A stretch of 64,000 nt of DNA. Origin: Blautia_A ammoniilytica (GTDB lineage Bacteria; Bacillota; Clostridia; Lachnospirales; Lachnospiraceae). The stretch spans positions 62,001-126,000 of the forward strand of contig NZ_JAOQJL010000005.1 in the NCBI RefSeq assembly GCF_025566965.1, in the 5' to 3' direction. The position numbers and the translations under genes were made by a program. Shown one piece after another: positions 9,096 through 17,918 of this stretch; position 1 is the first letter of the stretch; every line of letters starts with the position of its first letter. Below the pieces are notes generated by a model that worked only from the letters and a program-made list of their open reading frames with translations, did no database searches and was not told where the DNA came from.

Positions 9096-12000
9096 TTACC
9101 GTTCCTCCTCTCCTGTCAGGATCTGGTCATCCATACTCTCTCCCAGGCTTTTCCACAATTCTTCATCCGAAAAGCTTTTCAGTCTGCGGAAACCATATCC
9201 CGGAATTTTCCGGTCAAAGCCACACACAGAAATATAAGGACAATAAGTGCAGGCATTTTTTGCTCCCAGCTCATATGGAGAAATCTGCGCATCCCCTTTC
9301 AGGATATCTTCCCGGATCTGTTTGATTTTCTTTTTCACATACTGATCAAGAATCCAAAACTGCTGGTTGTCAGCCACTGAAGAACCTTTTTTAATTCCGC
9401 CATCCTTTTTGTAGGACACAGGAATAGACACCAGACTTTTATCGATCTTCTGGGCGATCTCAGGGTCTTTCTGAACCAATCCGTTCATTTTCAGGCTTTT
9501 CAGTATTTCCTCATTAACTGATTCCATATCTGTTTCTATTTTCTCCTGGATCATAGGATCTTTCACATTGTAATAAAAGATTCCTGCTGGAACGATCTCC
9601 TTGTCCGGATACTTCCGTCTTTCTACTGATAAGGCTGCATCCATATATACAAGCAGCTGAAGCTGCAGACCATGGTACAAAGCCACCAGGTCAAAGGTAG
9701 TATTTCCTGTCTTATAGTCAATCACCTTCACATATACCTTGTCCTGCTCTTCCAAAATATCTACTCTATCAATCCTGCCGCCCTGGAAAACAACCTCAAA
9801 CCCCTCCGGAACAAATTCTCCGTTCTTCAGCTGGTTCTGCAGTGCCCATAATGTTCTGTGTAAAAGCCTTCTGGTACGCTGGATCATATACTCATTTCTT
9901 GCACTGCTTTTTAAAATAGTATTTCCATAATCTGCTGTTACTTTTTCCAGGCATTGATCTGCAATCTGCCTTTGCTGTTCCTGGCTAAGATCAGCCCACA
10001 AAAGCCCCTGCCTTCTTAACTCTTTTGAAAATTCCTCCAAGGCTTTATGTATCACATTCCCCATATCCATAGCCTTAAATTCGTACTCTGCCCGCTCTGA
10101 AAGACGCAGCCCATACTGAAGAAAATGTGCAAAAGCACAGGCGGCAAACCGTTCCAACCGTGTTGCACTGTAAGGAGACACCTCTCCATACAGCACTTTC
10201 GCCACACTTGCGCCGATCATATCCTTAGGACAGATACTTAAAAAAGCTTCCACAAGCTTCCGTGTCATCGCCTTATATCCGGGGCTTCTTAAAAGCCAGC
10301 CAAACACTTCACCAAAAAGGGGATCTTCTGCCGTATATGCACCTTCCGAAAGACCTTTCAAAAAAGCATCCACACCATCTCCCGGGATCTCCAGATCCTC
10401 AAGAGTATAATTACCGTCCTCTATACGGCTGATCTTTAACGCCGGAAACAATCCTGTCACTGTATGGATCAGGTAAGCAGGGCTAATAGCCTCACCTTTG
10501 CTGTTAGAACTGCTAAAGGAAAGACACAGCAGCTTTTCTGGCTTTGTAAGATTCAGGTACAAATAGAATCTTTGCATGTTCATAAGCTCTTTTGGACCTG
10601 GTGCCAGTTCCACTCCTTCCTCTGCAAAAAAATCCCGGTCCATTTCATTCAGGATTCCTCCGGTATCTGCTGCTTTAGGAATATTTCCCTCATTCACTCC
10701 CACGAAAAACAATGCCTTGATCTTTTTCAATCTGGTTCTTTCCATATCTCCTACAAGAACCTGATCCATACTTGGCGGAATCAAGGCCACCTTTGCCTTA
10801 GACAGACCGGTTTCCAGAAGCTGACGAAATTCCTGGACTGTAACCAGTTCATCCCCAAGGATCTCAACCATACGATCCAAAAGATCCATAACAATACCGT
10901 AAATCTGTCCGTATTCTTTTTCCATGGCAGCATCTCCCACAGACTTAAAATACAATTCCTGCTTTTTAAGTTTTTCCTGGATCTGACCTTTTACAATAAA
11001 ATCATACAAACCGCGGCAATACTGCTCTATCTTTTTTCTGCCCTTTCCAAAGATTTCTGCAAAGTCATATACTTCCTCCACAAATCTGGCACGGCTTTCA
11101 TTAATCTTCAGAATATCTTCAGCATCCATTCCCCTGTAAATCCTGGTCCAGTGCTCCTGCCATCTGTTTAATCCACGTATCCCCAGGGCGATCACATAAT
11201 TCTCCAAATAATCTGTCTCTTCTCTTGTAAGTCTGGACATACCGCATCTTAAATATCGAAAAACTCCTTCGTAAGAAAATCCAGTAAACACCATCTCCAC
11301 TGCTGCCCGGATATATTCAACAAAAGGATTCATCAGCACTGTATGTTTTTCATCTACAAAATATGGGATTCCAGCCCGCTCAAACACCTGAGATGCAATA
11401 TTACCGTATTCTTCCAGATTTCCTGTAATTACTGCAATCTCTCCATATTTCATCCCCTGTGTACGCACAAGTCTGCGGATCCTTCTGGCTGCCTCTTCCA
11501 GTTCTTTTTCCGGAGTACCTGCCGTATAGATCTGTATTTCTTCCTGTGGATCCTCATATTTCTTTCTGCTGTAACGGAATATATGTTTTTCCAGGAATTT
11601 GAGGGCCGGTGCCTGTGAAAAACGGGATTTTTCATCAGTAGTAAGACATACCGGCTCCTCCAGATCCCTGGTAAGTGCTGACAAGATATGGATCATCTGA
11701 CGGCTCATATAAAAAAGCTGGTGAGGTTTTCCCTTGGCAAATACATCCCCGCTTCCATCCATAGTCACTGTAACCATCACTTTTTGACACACTGCAAGCA
11801 GTTCCCGGATCACCTTGACCTGAATCGGAGTAAAACCTGTAAATCCATCCAGGACTATCACACTGTCTTTCAGCTTTTCAGACAGTGGAACTGCAGGCAG
11901 TAATGCATCCAGGATCTCTTCCCCTGTAATATAATGTCCTTCCAGATATTCCTTAAACCCTTTATAAAGTACCTGTATATCCTGAAGTTTCATATGAAGA

Positions 12001-12452
12001 AGGGGCTGTTGCTCCGCTCTATTCACCATATCCTCCAGATCACTGTCCCCAATATCGTACAGTAAAAATTCAGAGATCAAGGACTTCACCTCATCAAGAC
12101 ATCCTGGTCTTTTCATCTGACCGCCCAAATAAGGAAGCTGTCCTTTATGCATTTGTACTACCTTTTGCAGAACCATGCTTTTCCCGGTATCCTCCAAAAG
12201 CTTTCCCATATTTCCACCGGTTTCCTGAATGATCCTGTATGCAAGTCTCTGAAAGCTAAGTACATCTATATTTAAGATTCCCCGTCCCGGATGCATTTCC
12301 ACCAGTGTTTTCTGGGTCTGCATGGTAAACTGCTCCGGCACGATCACATAGTATTGCCGTTTTGGATATTTCATAGATTCCTGAATCACATGACCATATG
12401 CATAACAGGATTTTCCGGCTCCTGAACTGCCGATTACAAATTGAAGGGACAT
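9096..12452 (-). CDS. addB: ATP-dependent helicase/nuclease subunit B
   Basis: An 1118-residue partner of AddA, with an inactivated helicase region for Chi recognition and an iron-sulfur-stapled nuclease. The N-terminus has a Walker A-like GSSGAGKS at residues 8-15. The nuclease motif VKVIDYKTGNT is near 905. The four cluster cysteines are present: one in RFAACAFAHFLQYG near 788 and three in ACTYCPYISVCGF near 1070. The missing canonical helicase motifs and the length fit AddB. AAGGAG precedes the ATG. It is the first gene of addBA, and no strong promoter was recognised in the 180 bases upstream. Confidence 0.97.
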   Translation of the reverse strand: MSLQFVIGSSGAGKSCYAYGHVIQESMKYPKRQYYVIVPEQFTMQTQKTLVEMHPGRGILNIDVLSFQRLAYRIIQETGGNMGKLLEDTGKSMVLQKVVQMHKGQLPYLGGQMKRPGCLDEVKSLISEFLLYDIGDSDLEDMVNRAEQQPLLHMKLQDIQVLYKGFKEYLEGHYITGEEILDALLPAVPLSEKLKDSVIVLDGFTGFTPIQVKVIRELLAVCQKVMVTVTMDGSGDVFAKGKPHQLFYMSRQMIHILSALTRDLEEPVCLTTDEKSRFSQAPALKFLEKHIFRYSRKKYEDPQEEIQIYTAGTPEKELEEAARRIRRLVRTQGMKYGEIAVITGNLEEYGNIASQVFERAGIPYFVDEKHTVLMNPFVEYIRAAVEMVFTGFSYEGVFRYLRCGMSRLTREETDYLENYVIALGIRGLNRWQEHWTRIYRGMDAEDILKINESRARFVEEVYDFAEIFGKGRKKIEQYCRGLYDFIVKGQIQEKLKKQELYFKSVGDAAMEKEYGQIYGIVMDLLDRMVEILGDELVTVQEFRQLLETGLSKAKVALIPPSMDQVLVGDMERTRLKKIKALFFVGVNEGNIPKAADTGGILNEMDRDFFAEEGVELAPGPKELMNMQRFYLYLNLTKPEKLLCLSFSSSNSKGEAISPAYLIHTVTGLFPALKISRIEDGNYTLEDLEIPGDGVDAFLKGLSEGAYTAEDPLFGEVFGWLLRSPGYKAMTRKLVEAFLSICPKDMIGASVAKVLYGEVSPYSATRLERFAACAFAHFLQYGLRLSERAEYEFKAMDMGNVIHKALEEFSKELRRQGLLWADLSQEQQRQIADQCLEKVTADYGNTILKSSARNEYMIQRTRRLLHRTLWALQNQLKNGEFVPEGFEVVFQGGRIDRVDILEEQDKVYVKVIDYKTGNTTFDLVALYHGLQLQLLVYMDAALSVERRKYPDKEIVPAGIFYYNVKDPMIQEKIETDMESVNEEILKSLKMNGLVQKDPEIAQKIDKSLVSIPVSYKKDGGIKKGSSVADNQQFWILDQYVKKKIKQIREDILKGDAQISPYELGAKNACTYCPYISVCGFDRKIPGYGFRRLKSFSDEELWKSLGESMDDQILTGEEER

Positions 12453-12637
12453 ATGGACTCCTTTCCTATAAACAATCTTAAGATCGTACCCCGCACTGGG
12501 ACAGGCACGGTAAAGAACTGATTTTTAAACACCGTATCATTATTGAGGACTTTTTCCCCAACATCATTTCATAATCATATCATAAATCCAAAGGTTTGAT
12601 AATAGGATATAGAAAAACAGACCGGGAGGCGCATGCC

Positions 12638-13072
12638 ATGAGTTCCAAAACAAAGATCATTGTTTTACATATGAAAGAAGTGGTTTATACCATTCTTTTT
12701 CTGATCCTTGCCATTCTTTTCGGTGTTCTGCTCTTCTTTATGTTTGGCTCCGGAAAAAACCAGGCTCAATCCGGAAAAGCTTCCAAATATACTCCTGGAA
12801 TCTATCGCTCTTCCATTTCACTGAACGGAAATACCTTTGACATGGAAGTAAGCCTGGACGCTGACAGGATTGCTTCCATTGATCTGGTAAACTTAAGCGA
12901 AAGCACAAAAGCCGCATTTCCTCTGATGAAACCTGCCCTGGAATCCCTGGCCGCGCAGATCTATCAGTCTCAATCCCTGGAGAATATTACCTATCCGGAT
13001 GATCAGAAATATACCAGTCAGTTGCTCCTATCATCCATAAAAAGTGCCATAGAAAAAGGGACTGTGTACTAA
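12638..13072 (+). CDS. Membrane-anchored protein with degenerate FMN-binding-like domain
   Basis: A 144-residue protein with a short cytoplasmic N-terminus, one membrane helix (about residues 14-38, rich in I, L and F), and an extracytoplasmic domain. The domain pattern (YTPGIYRSSISLNGNTFDMEVSLD, ASIDLVNLSES, then AQIYQSQSLENITYPDDQKYTSQLLLSSIKSAI) follows the RnfG-type FMN_bind domain. The SGATxTS motif that covalently carries FMN is replaced by DDQKYTS. It may thus be a flavin-free relative. GGGAGG lies eight bases before the ATG at 12638. It converges on nadE and shares a hairpin at its 3' end. Function is unknown. Confidence 0.7.
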   Translation: MSSKTKIIVLHMKEVVYTILFLILAILFGVLLFFMFGSGKNQAQSGKASKYTPGIYRSSISLNGNTFDMEVSLDADRIASIDLVNLSESTKAAFPLMKPALESLAAQIYQSQSLENITYPDDQKYTSQLLLSSIKSAIEKGTVY

Positions 13073-13081
13073 GCAGTCCCT
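13052..13081 (-). terminator. Terminator of nadE (convergent intergenic hairpin)
   Basis: AGGGACTG (13057-13064) pairs perfectly with CAGTCCCT (13074-13081). Read on the minus strand, the stem is followed by a T run. The stem overlaps the last codons of the convergent plus-strand gene, so it may serve both. Confidence 0.75.
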
Positions 13082-13092
13082 GATCCAGTATT

Positions 13093-15000
13093 CTATTCTT
13101 CCAGCTCTGCCATCCATATGGCAGCACTTGCATCACTTGGCATACGCAGATCCCCTCTTGGAGACAAGGCAACGCTTCCCACCTTTGGTCCATCCGGCAG
13201 GCAGGAACGTTTAAACTGCTGTGCAAAAAATCTCCGATAAAAAATCTTCAGCCACTTCATAATGGTTTCCTTGTCATAAATGCCATCAAAGGTTCTGCAT
13301 GCGATCCGGTAGATCTTATCCGGCTGATATCCGGCACGCAGCATATAATATAAGAAAAAGTCATGAAGCTCATAAGGTCCTACCAGGTCTTCTGTCTTTT
13401 GTGCGATCTTCCCGTCTTTTGGAGGCAAAAGCTCCGGGCTTACCGGTGTATCCAATATATCCAGAAGTACTTTGGAAAGCTCTTCATCCTCACATGTATC
13501 TGCATAATATCTTACCAGATGACGTACAAGGGTCTTTGGTACAGAGGTATTCACCCCATACATGGACATATGATCTCCATTATAGGTGGCCCACCCTAGG
13601 GCCAGCTCTGAAAGGTCACCTGTACCAACCAGAATCGCGCCCTCCTGATTGGCCATATCCATCAGAATCTGTGTACGCTCCCTTGCCTGAGAGTTCTCAT
13701 AAGTTACATCATGTACCTCAGGATCGTGTCCAATATCCCTGAAATGAATATTTACCGCATCCCGTATATTAATCTCCGTCAGCGAAGCACCTATACGCTT
13801 GCTGAGTGTACATGCATTCTGGTATGTCCTGTCTGTAGTCCCAAAACATGGCATAGTCACACAATGTATCTGCTCTCTTGGTGCCTTCATCCTGTCAAAT
13901 GCCCTGGCCATTACCAAAAGGGCAAGTGTGGAATCCAGTCCTCCGGACAGCCCAACCATTGCACGCTGGCTGTGTACATGATCCAATCTTTTTTTCAATC
14001 CCATAGCCTGTATATTCAGAATTTCTTCACACCGCAAATCCCTTTCTTCTTTTTTTCCAGGAACAAAGGGAGTTGCCGGGAATACACGGGTCAGCTTTGT
14101 CTTTTCTTTCTTAACATGGAAAGGAATCCTCTCATAACCACTGCCATCTGTTCCCGGGAAGGTGGACATCCTTCTTCTCTCGTCTGCCAGACGGTACACA
14201 TCGATCTCTCCGAAAACCACAGAATTATGGAATCTTCTGCCCTCTGCCAGCAGTACTCCGTTCTCAGCGATCATATTCTGTCCACCGAAAACCAGATCCT
14301 GAGAGGATTCCCCCTCACCTGCAGTAGCATAAACGTATCCGCAGATCAGCCTTGCAGACTGTCCGGTTACAAGGGATCTTCTGTAAGCATCCTTCCCTAC
14401 CATCTCATCACTGGCAGAAAGGTTCACGATCACATGAGCACCTGCCTGTGCATGAGATACACTTGGTGGCTGTGGAACCCAAAGGTCCTCACAAATCTCT
14501 GCTGCTACTGTCAGTTCTTCACACTCATCACACACAAACAGCAGATCTGTACCAAATGGAATCTCAACGCCGTCTACCTCATGAGTGTCCATACAGTCAC
14601 TGCCTGAAGTGAAATGGCGCTGCTCGTAGAATTCATTATAATTAGGTATACAGGTTTTTGGGATAAAGCCCAGGATCTCACCATGATTCAGCACAGCTGC
14701 CACATTATACAGCTTGCCTGCATGACGCATAGGCAGCCCGAGAAAAATAAGCGCATCCACTTGCTGAGTAGCCACTGCCAGCTTTTTCAAAGTATGCCAT
14801 GCACTGTCCAAAAGCTGACGCTGTAAAAACAGATCCTGACAGGTGTAGCCTGTAATACAAAGTTCCGGAAGCACCATGATCTTTGCATGTTCTTTCTCCA
14901 TCTTGTGGATCACTTTCAGGATGGCATTTCTGTTGGCTTCGCAGTCAGCCACTGTGATCTCTGGTGTACCGGCTGCTGCTTTTATAAATCCATGCTTCAC
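13093..15000 (-). CDS. nadE: NAD+ synthetase, glutamine-hydrolysing
   Basis: A 635-residue two-domain enzyme that makes NAD+ from nicotinate adenine dinucleotide, ATP and glutamine. The N-terminal nitrilase-like glutaminase (about 1-290) has the family Glu in KIMVLPELCITGY and the catalytic Cys in AAEICEDLW near residue 170. The C-terminal synthetase has the P-loop SGGLDSTLAL near 351 and downstream GTGDLSELALGW. Length is that of the long, glutamine-dependent class. The start is a GTG at 15000, overlapping the hslO stop by 4 bases (GTGA), with GGAGG eight bases upstream. Confidence 0.96.
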   Translation of the reverse strand: MKHGFIKAAAGTPEITVADCEANRNAILKVIHKMEKEHAKIMVLPELCITGYTCQDLFLQRQLLDSAWHTLKKLAVATQQVDALIFLGLPMRHAGKLYNVAAVLNHGEILGFIPKTCIPNYNEFYEQRHFTSGSDCMDTHEVDGVEIPFGTDLLFVCDECEELTVAAEICEDLWVPQPPSVSHAQAGAHVIVNLSASDEMVGKDAYRRSLVTGQSARLICGYVYATAGEGESSQDLVFGGQNMIAENGVLLAEGRRFHNSVVFGEIDVYRLADERRRMSTFPGTDGSGYERIPFHVKKEKTKLTRVFPATPFVPGKKEERDLRCEEILNIQAMGLKKRLDHVHSQRAMVGLSGGLDSTLALLVMARAFDRMKAPREQIHCVTMPCFGTTDRTYQNACTLSKRIGASLTEINIRDAVNIHFRDIGHDPEVHDVTYENSQARERTQILMDMANQEGAILVGTGDLSELALGWATYNGDHMSMYGVNTSVPKTLVRHLVRYYADTCEDEELSKVLLDILDTPVSPELLPPKDGKIAQKTEDLVGPYELHDFFLYYMLRAGYQPDKIYRIACRTFDGIYDKETIMKWLKIFYRRFFAQQFKRSCLPDGPKVGSVALSPRGDLRMPSDASAAIWMAELEE

Positions 15001-15878
15001 TTCTTACACCTCCGAAGGATCTCCTTTAATTCTTCCACATGAAACACATAGTTGGTATTACAGAAATGGCAGTTCAGTTCTACATCCTTTCCTTCCTGGA
15101 TCATTTCATTTAATTCTTTTCTGCCAATACTGATCAACGCCTTCTCCACCCTGCTTTTACTGCAGTTACAATAAAATCTGGTTGGAAGGGTATCGTTGAT
15201 CTCAATATCAAATCCATCAAGAACCACATTCAACAAACTTTCCGGTGTATGCCCTTCCTCCAGAAGGCTTGTGACAGATGAGATCTTGCTGATGTTCTCT
15301 TCCAGCTTTGCAATAACGCTTTCCTCTGCAAAAGGCATTAGCTGTACAATAAATCCGCCTGCCTGGCGGACAGTATTGTTCTTATTCATCAGAACACCCA
15401 GTCCTACTGCTGATGGCACCTGTTCGCTGGTTGCAAAATAATAGGTCAGGTCTTCTGCAATCTCACCTGTCTGTAGAGTAACCTGTCCCACATACGGCTC
15501 TTTCAGGCCCATATCCTTGATCACGCTGATATATCCTGCTCCTACGGCACCAGATACATCCAGCTTGCCTTTACTGTTAGCCGGAAGGATCACATCCGGA
15601 TTGCCCACATAGCCTTTTACATTGCCCTGGGAATCTGCAGTGACTGTAATTCCCTGGATCGGACCGTCTCCCTTCACCTGAAGAGTCAGGATATCCTTTT
15701 CCCCTTTCATCATGGCTCCCATCATAGCTCCGCCTGTAAGAAGCCTTCCCAGTGCAGCGGTTGCCACCGGACTGGTATTATGGTCTTTTCTTGCTGTTTC
15801 CACAGTATCTGTTGTAACTGCTGCAAAGGCACGGATCTGTCTGTTCGCTGCAACAGCTCTGATAATATAATCGCTCAT
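14997..15878 (-). CDS. hslO: Redox-regulated chaperone Hsp33
   Basis: A 293-residue cytoplasmic holdase activated by oxidation. Four C-terminal cysteines form the zinc redox switch: CNC in RFYCNCSKSRVEKAL near residue 230 and CHFC in ELNCHFCNTNYVF near 265. The N-terminal segment (ATTDTVETARKDHNTSPVATAALGR) is typical of Hsp33. The 4-base overlap with nadE indicates one transcript and translational coupling. Confidence 0.96.
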   Translation of the reverse strand: MSDYIIRAVAANRQIRAFAAVTTDTVETARKDHNTSPVATAALGRLLTGGAMMGAMMKGEKDILTLQVKGDGPIQGITVTADSQGNVKGYVGNPDVILPANSKGKLDVSGAVGAGYISVIKDMGLKEPYVGQVTLQTGEIAEDLTYYFATSEQVPSAVGLGVLMNKNNTVRQAGGFIVQLMPFAEESVIAKLEENISKISSVTSLLEEGHTPESLLNVVLDGFDIEINDTLPTRFYCNCSKSRVEKALISIGRKELNEMIQEGKDVELNCHFCNTNYVFHVEELKEILRRCKK

Positions 15879-15933
15879 TCTTCTCTCCTGTTTATCCGTT
15901 TAATCATAAAATAAGTGTTTTCACCACATTATT

Positions 15934-16695
15934 TTATTTCCCATATTCTTTTGCAATAAAGGTAAGACGTCCGCTGTCAGCCCTGGGTGCTTCTCTGGTA
16001 TAAGCATCATAAACTGCCAGCAGTTTAAGACCAGAGCTTTGCAGAAGAGTCTTGATCTGTTCCAGCGGATAGGCTCTCTGATAATGAACCTCCTCCACTT
16101 TCTCATACCTGCCATCTGTATCCGGCAGGAAAAGTGTGAGTGCATACTCATTGATCCCGCTTTCCTCATCGTAAGTATTCTCCCATATGAAACTGCCTTC
16201 CTCACGATTCTCCGCAATGGTGGAATCCCCGATCATCTCCTGATACTTATACACTGTATTCATATCAAAAATAAAAAGTCCGCCCGGATCCAGATAATTA
16301 TTTACCAGTTCAAAAACATGCTCCAGATCCTGCTCCTCAGTAAGATAATTCAGACTGTCACATACGCTGATCACAGCCCGCACTGTACCATAAAGTTCAA
16401 ACTCCTGCATGTCCTGCAAAAGATACAGGATATCATGGCCTGAAGTCTCTCTTTTCTGCATGGCCTCTGCCAGCATCTCCTCTGAATTATCCACACCGAT
16501 CATATCATAACCGGAGGCAGCTAACAGTTCTGTCATAGTACCTGTACCACAGCCCAGTTCCAGTATCAGGCCGTCACTGATCCCATATTCTCTAAGTGTG
16601 TCATTAAGATAACCGGCCCAGCTATCATAATCCACATTATCCTGAAAAATATCATATACCCTGGCAAACTCGCCATATGCTTCCATTGTATCCAT
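15934..16695 (-). CDS. Class I SAM-dependent methyltransferase
   Basis: A 253-residue protein from the ATG at 16695. The SAM site is LILELGCGTGTMTELLAASG near residues 41-60, followed by the acidic loop DMIGVDNSEEMLAEA and the motif VRAVISVCDSLNYL. The family acts on small molecules or proteins, and no substrate can be assigned. A longer form from 16716 is possible, but GGGGAAAAG sits just before 16695. It ends 55 bases before hslO and could belong to the same operon. Confidence 0.85.
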   Translation of the reverse strand: MDTMEAYGEFARVYDIFQDNVDYDSWAGYLNDTLREYGISDGLILELGCGTGTMTELLAASGYDMIGVDNSEEMLAEAMQKRETSGHDILYLLQDMQEFELYGTVRAVISVCDSLNYLTEEQDLEHVFELVNNYLDPGGLFIFDMNTVYKYQEMIGDSTIAENREEGSFIWENTYDEESGINEYALTLFLPDTDGRYEKVEEVHYQRAYPLEQIKTLLQSSGLKLLAVYDAYTREAPRADSGRLTFIAKEYGK

Positions 16696-16705
16696 TCTTT
16701 TCCCC

Positions 16706-16750
16706 ACGTATAACAAACAGCAGACAACCGGTTGTAAATCGGCTGTCTGC
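16706..16750 (-). terminator. Terminator of the lipoprotein gene
   Basis: GCAGACAACCG (16720-16730) pairs with CGGCTGTCTGC (16740-16750) with one mismatch. On the minus strand the stem is followed by TGTTTGTTA, a moderate T tract. The gene it ends is at 16786-17772. Confidence 0.6.
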
Positions 16751-16785
16751 CTTTGGTTTCTTCCTGAAGTATTACCGGAAATCCT

Positions 16786-17772
16786 TTATTCTACCGGCAT
16801 ATAATATACATCTGCACCTTCGCCGTGCCAGTAATAATCCACATCATTCTGATCATAAACATCCTCATTATTGGCAAAACGGTAAGTATTGCCCTGGGAA
16901 TCTACCCAGTTACCGCTGCCGTCCGGGGTGATCACAAGCGGATGTCCATCAGAGTTACGGTAGATGGTTCTTGTCTGATTGGTATCGGTGAGCTGCTCCT
17001 GTGTAAATCCTCCGGAATTACCGGTAGTGGAGCTGGCCTGTCCGTCTGTACCTGTAGCAGAATCACCGGATGCTGTGCCATCTGTTGTCTGTGTACCGTC
17101 TGCAGTGCCGTCAGCAGTAGTATCTGCAACAGCAAGTGTACTGGATGCGCCAATGATCTGGAAAGAATCAACAGCCGTCTGGATCCCTGTCAGGGACGCA
17201 TCATTCACTACCGAGCCTGTAATGCTGTAGTACTCGCTCTCATTGGCATATACCTTCTTCACAGCATAAGCATATCCGCCGCTCTTCTCTGTATTCAGAT
17301 ACTTCACAGTGTAAGAATAAACGCCTACTCCATTCACATTTGTGCTGTTGTAATTCTGGATCTCAAAATCTGTACCCTGCTCCAGGTCAGAAGCCTGCTC
17401 AAGTGCAGCTGCCAGATCCTGGGTATTGGGGATCATAGCTGAAGACATATCCTCTTCCCCTGCTCCATGAAGAACAAGGATCTTACCCTGCTCAGGTGAC
17501 TCAAAGCTGATCATATCCTCTGCATCTGACTTATTCGCCCAGGTAGCGTCCGGAAGCTTAATCGTCACTGCTCCATCACTGGAAGTATAAGTAGTATCCT
17601 GTACATCCGGTGCAATCGTAGGCTCTGGTGTAGGCTCCTGGGTGGGCTCCGGTGTAGGAGTCTCATCCACGATCACCTGCTCTGCCGGATCATCTCCGCC
17701 AAAGCATCCTGTGGCCAGTCCTGAAAGTGCTGCTGTTATAGTTAAGAGAACTAAAAATCTTTTATTCTTCAT
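16786..17772 (-). CDS. Secreted lipoprotein with Thr/Pro-rich linker
   Basis: A 328-residue protein from the ATG at 17772 (AAGGAGG upstream). The signal peptide ends in the lipobox LATGC, so Cys should be lipidated and anchored outside the membrane. A proline/threonine/glutamate linker (TPTPEPTQEPTPEPT) follows, then a compact domain of about 130 residues (TYTSSDGAVTIKLPDATW to TAVDSFQII). Next is a low-complexity Asp/Gly/Thr/Ser spacer, and last a small C-terminal unit repeating Gly-Asn-Trp-Val-Asp and Tyr residues (SGNWVDSQGNTYRF). I do not recognise the family. It appears to be a surface lipoprotein with two domains joined by flexible linkers. Confidence 0.8.
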   Translation of the reverse strand: MKNKRFLVLLTITAALSGLATGCFGGDDPAEQVIVDETPTPEPTQEPTPEPTIAPDVQDTTYTSSDGAVTIKLPDATWANKSDAEDMISFESPEQGKILVLHGAGEEDMSSAMIPNTQDLAAALEQASDLEQGTDFEIQNYNSTNVNGVGVYSYTVKYLNTEKSGGYAYAVKKVYANESEYYSITGSVVNDASLTGIQTAVDSFQIIGASSTLAVADTTADGTADGTQTTDGTASGDSATGTDGQASSTTGNSGGFTQEQLTDTNQTRTIYRNSDGHPLVITPDGSGNWVDSQGNTYRFANNEDVYDQNDVDYYWHGEGADVYYMPVE

Positions 17773-17918
17773 AATTACCTCCTTATTTATCTTACAAAAA
17801 TCCCTCATTCGATATTTTACAATTGTATTACAAATATGTCAATATTTTTCACAGTGCAGATTCTTAAATTCCTGTAAACTTTTGAAAAACACAGTGTAAC
17901 TATTCAGTGCCCTCACAG

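Noticed and set aside
5387..12452. RecBCD or a defence-type nuclease/helicase operon
   Set aside because: Domain order, the iron-sulfur cysteines and 1-base spacing identify ordinary AddAB recombination enzymes.
13711..14607. 298-codon plus-strand frame
   Set aside because: Fully antisense to nadE, whose catalytic motifs are intact; Cys/His/Ser-rich composition is typical of a shadow frame.
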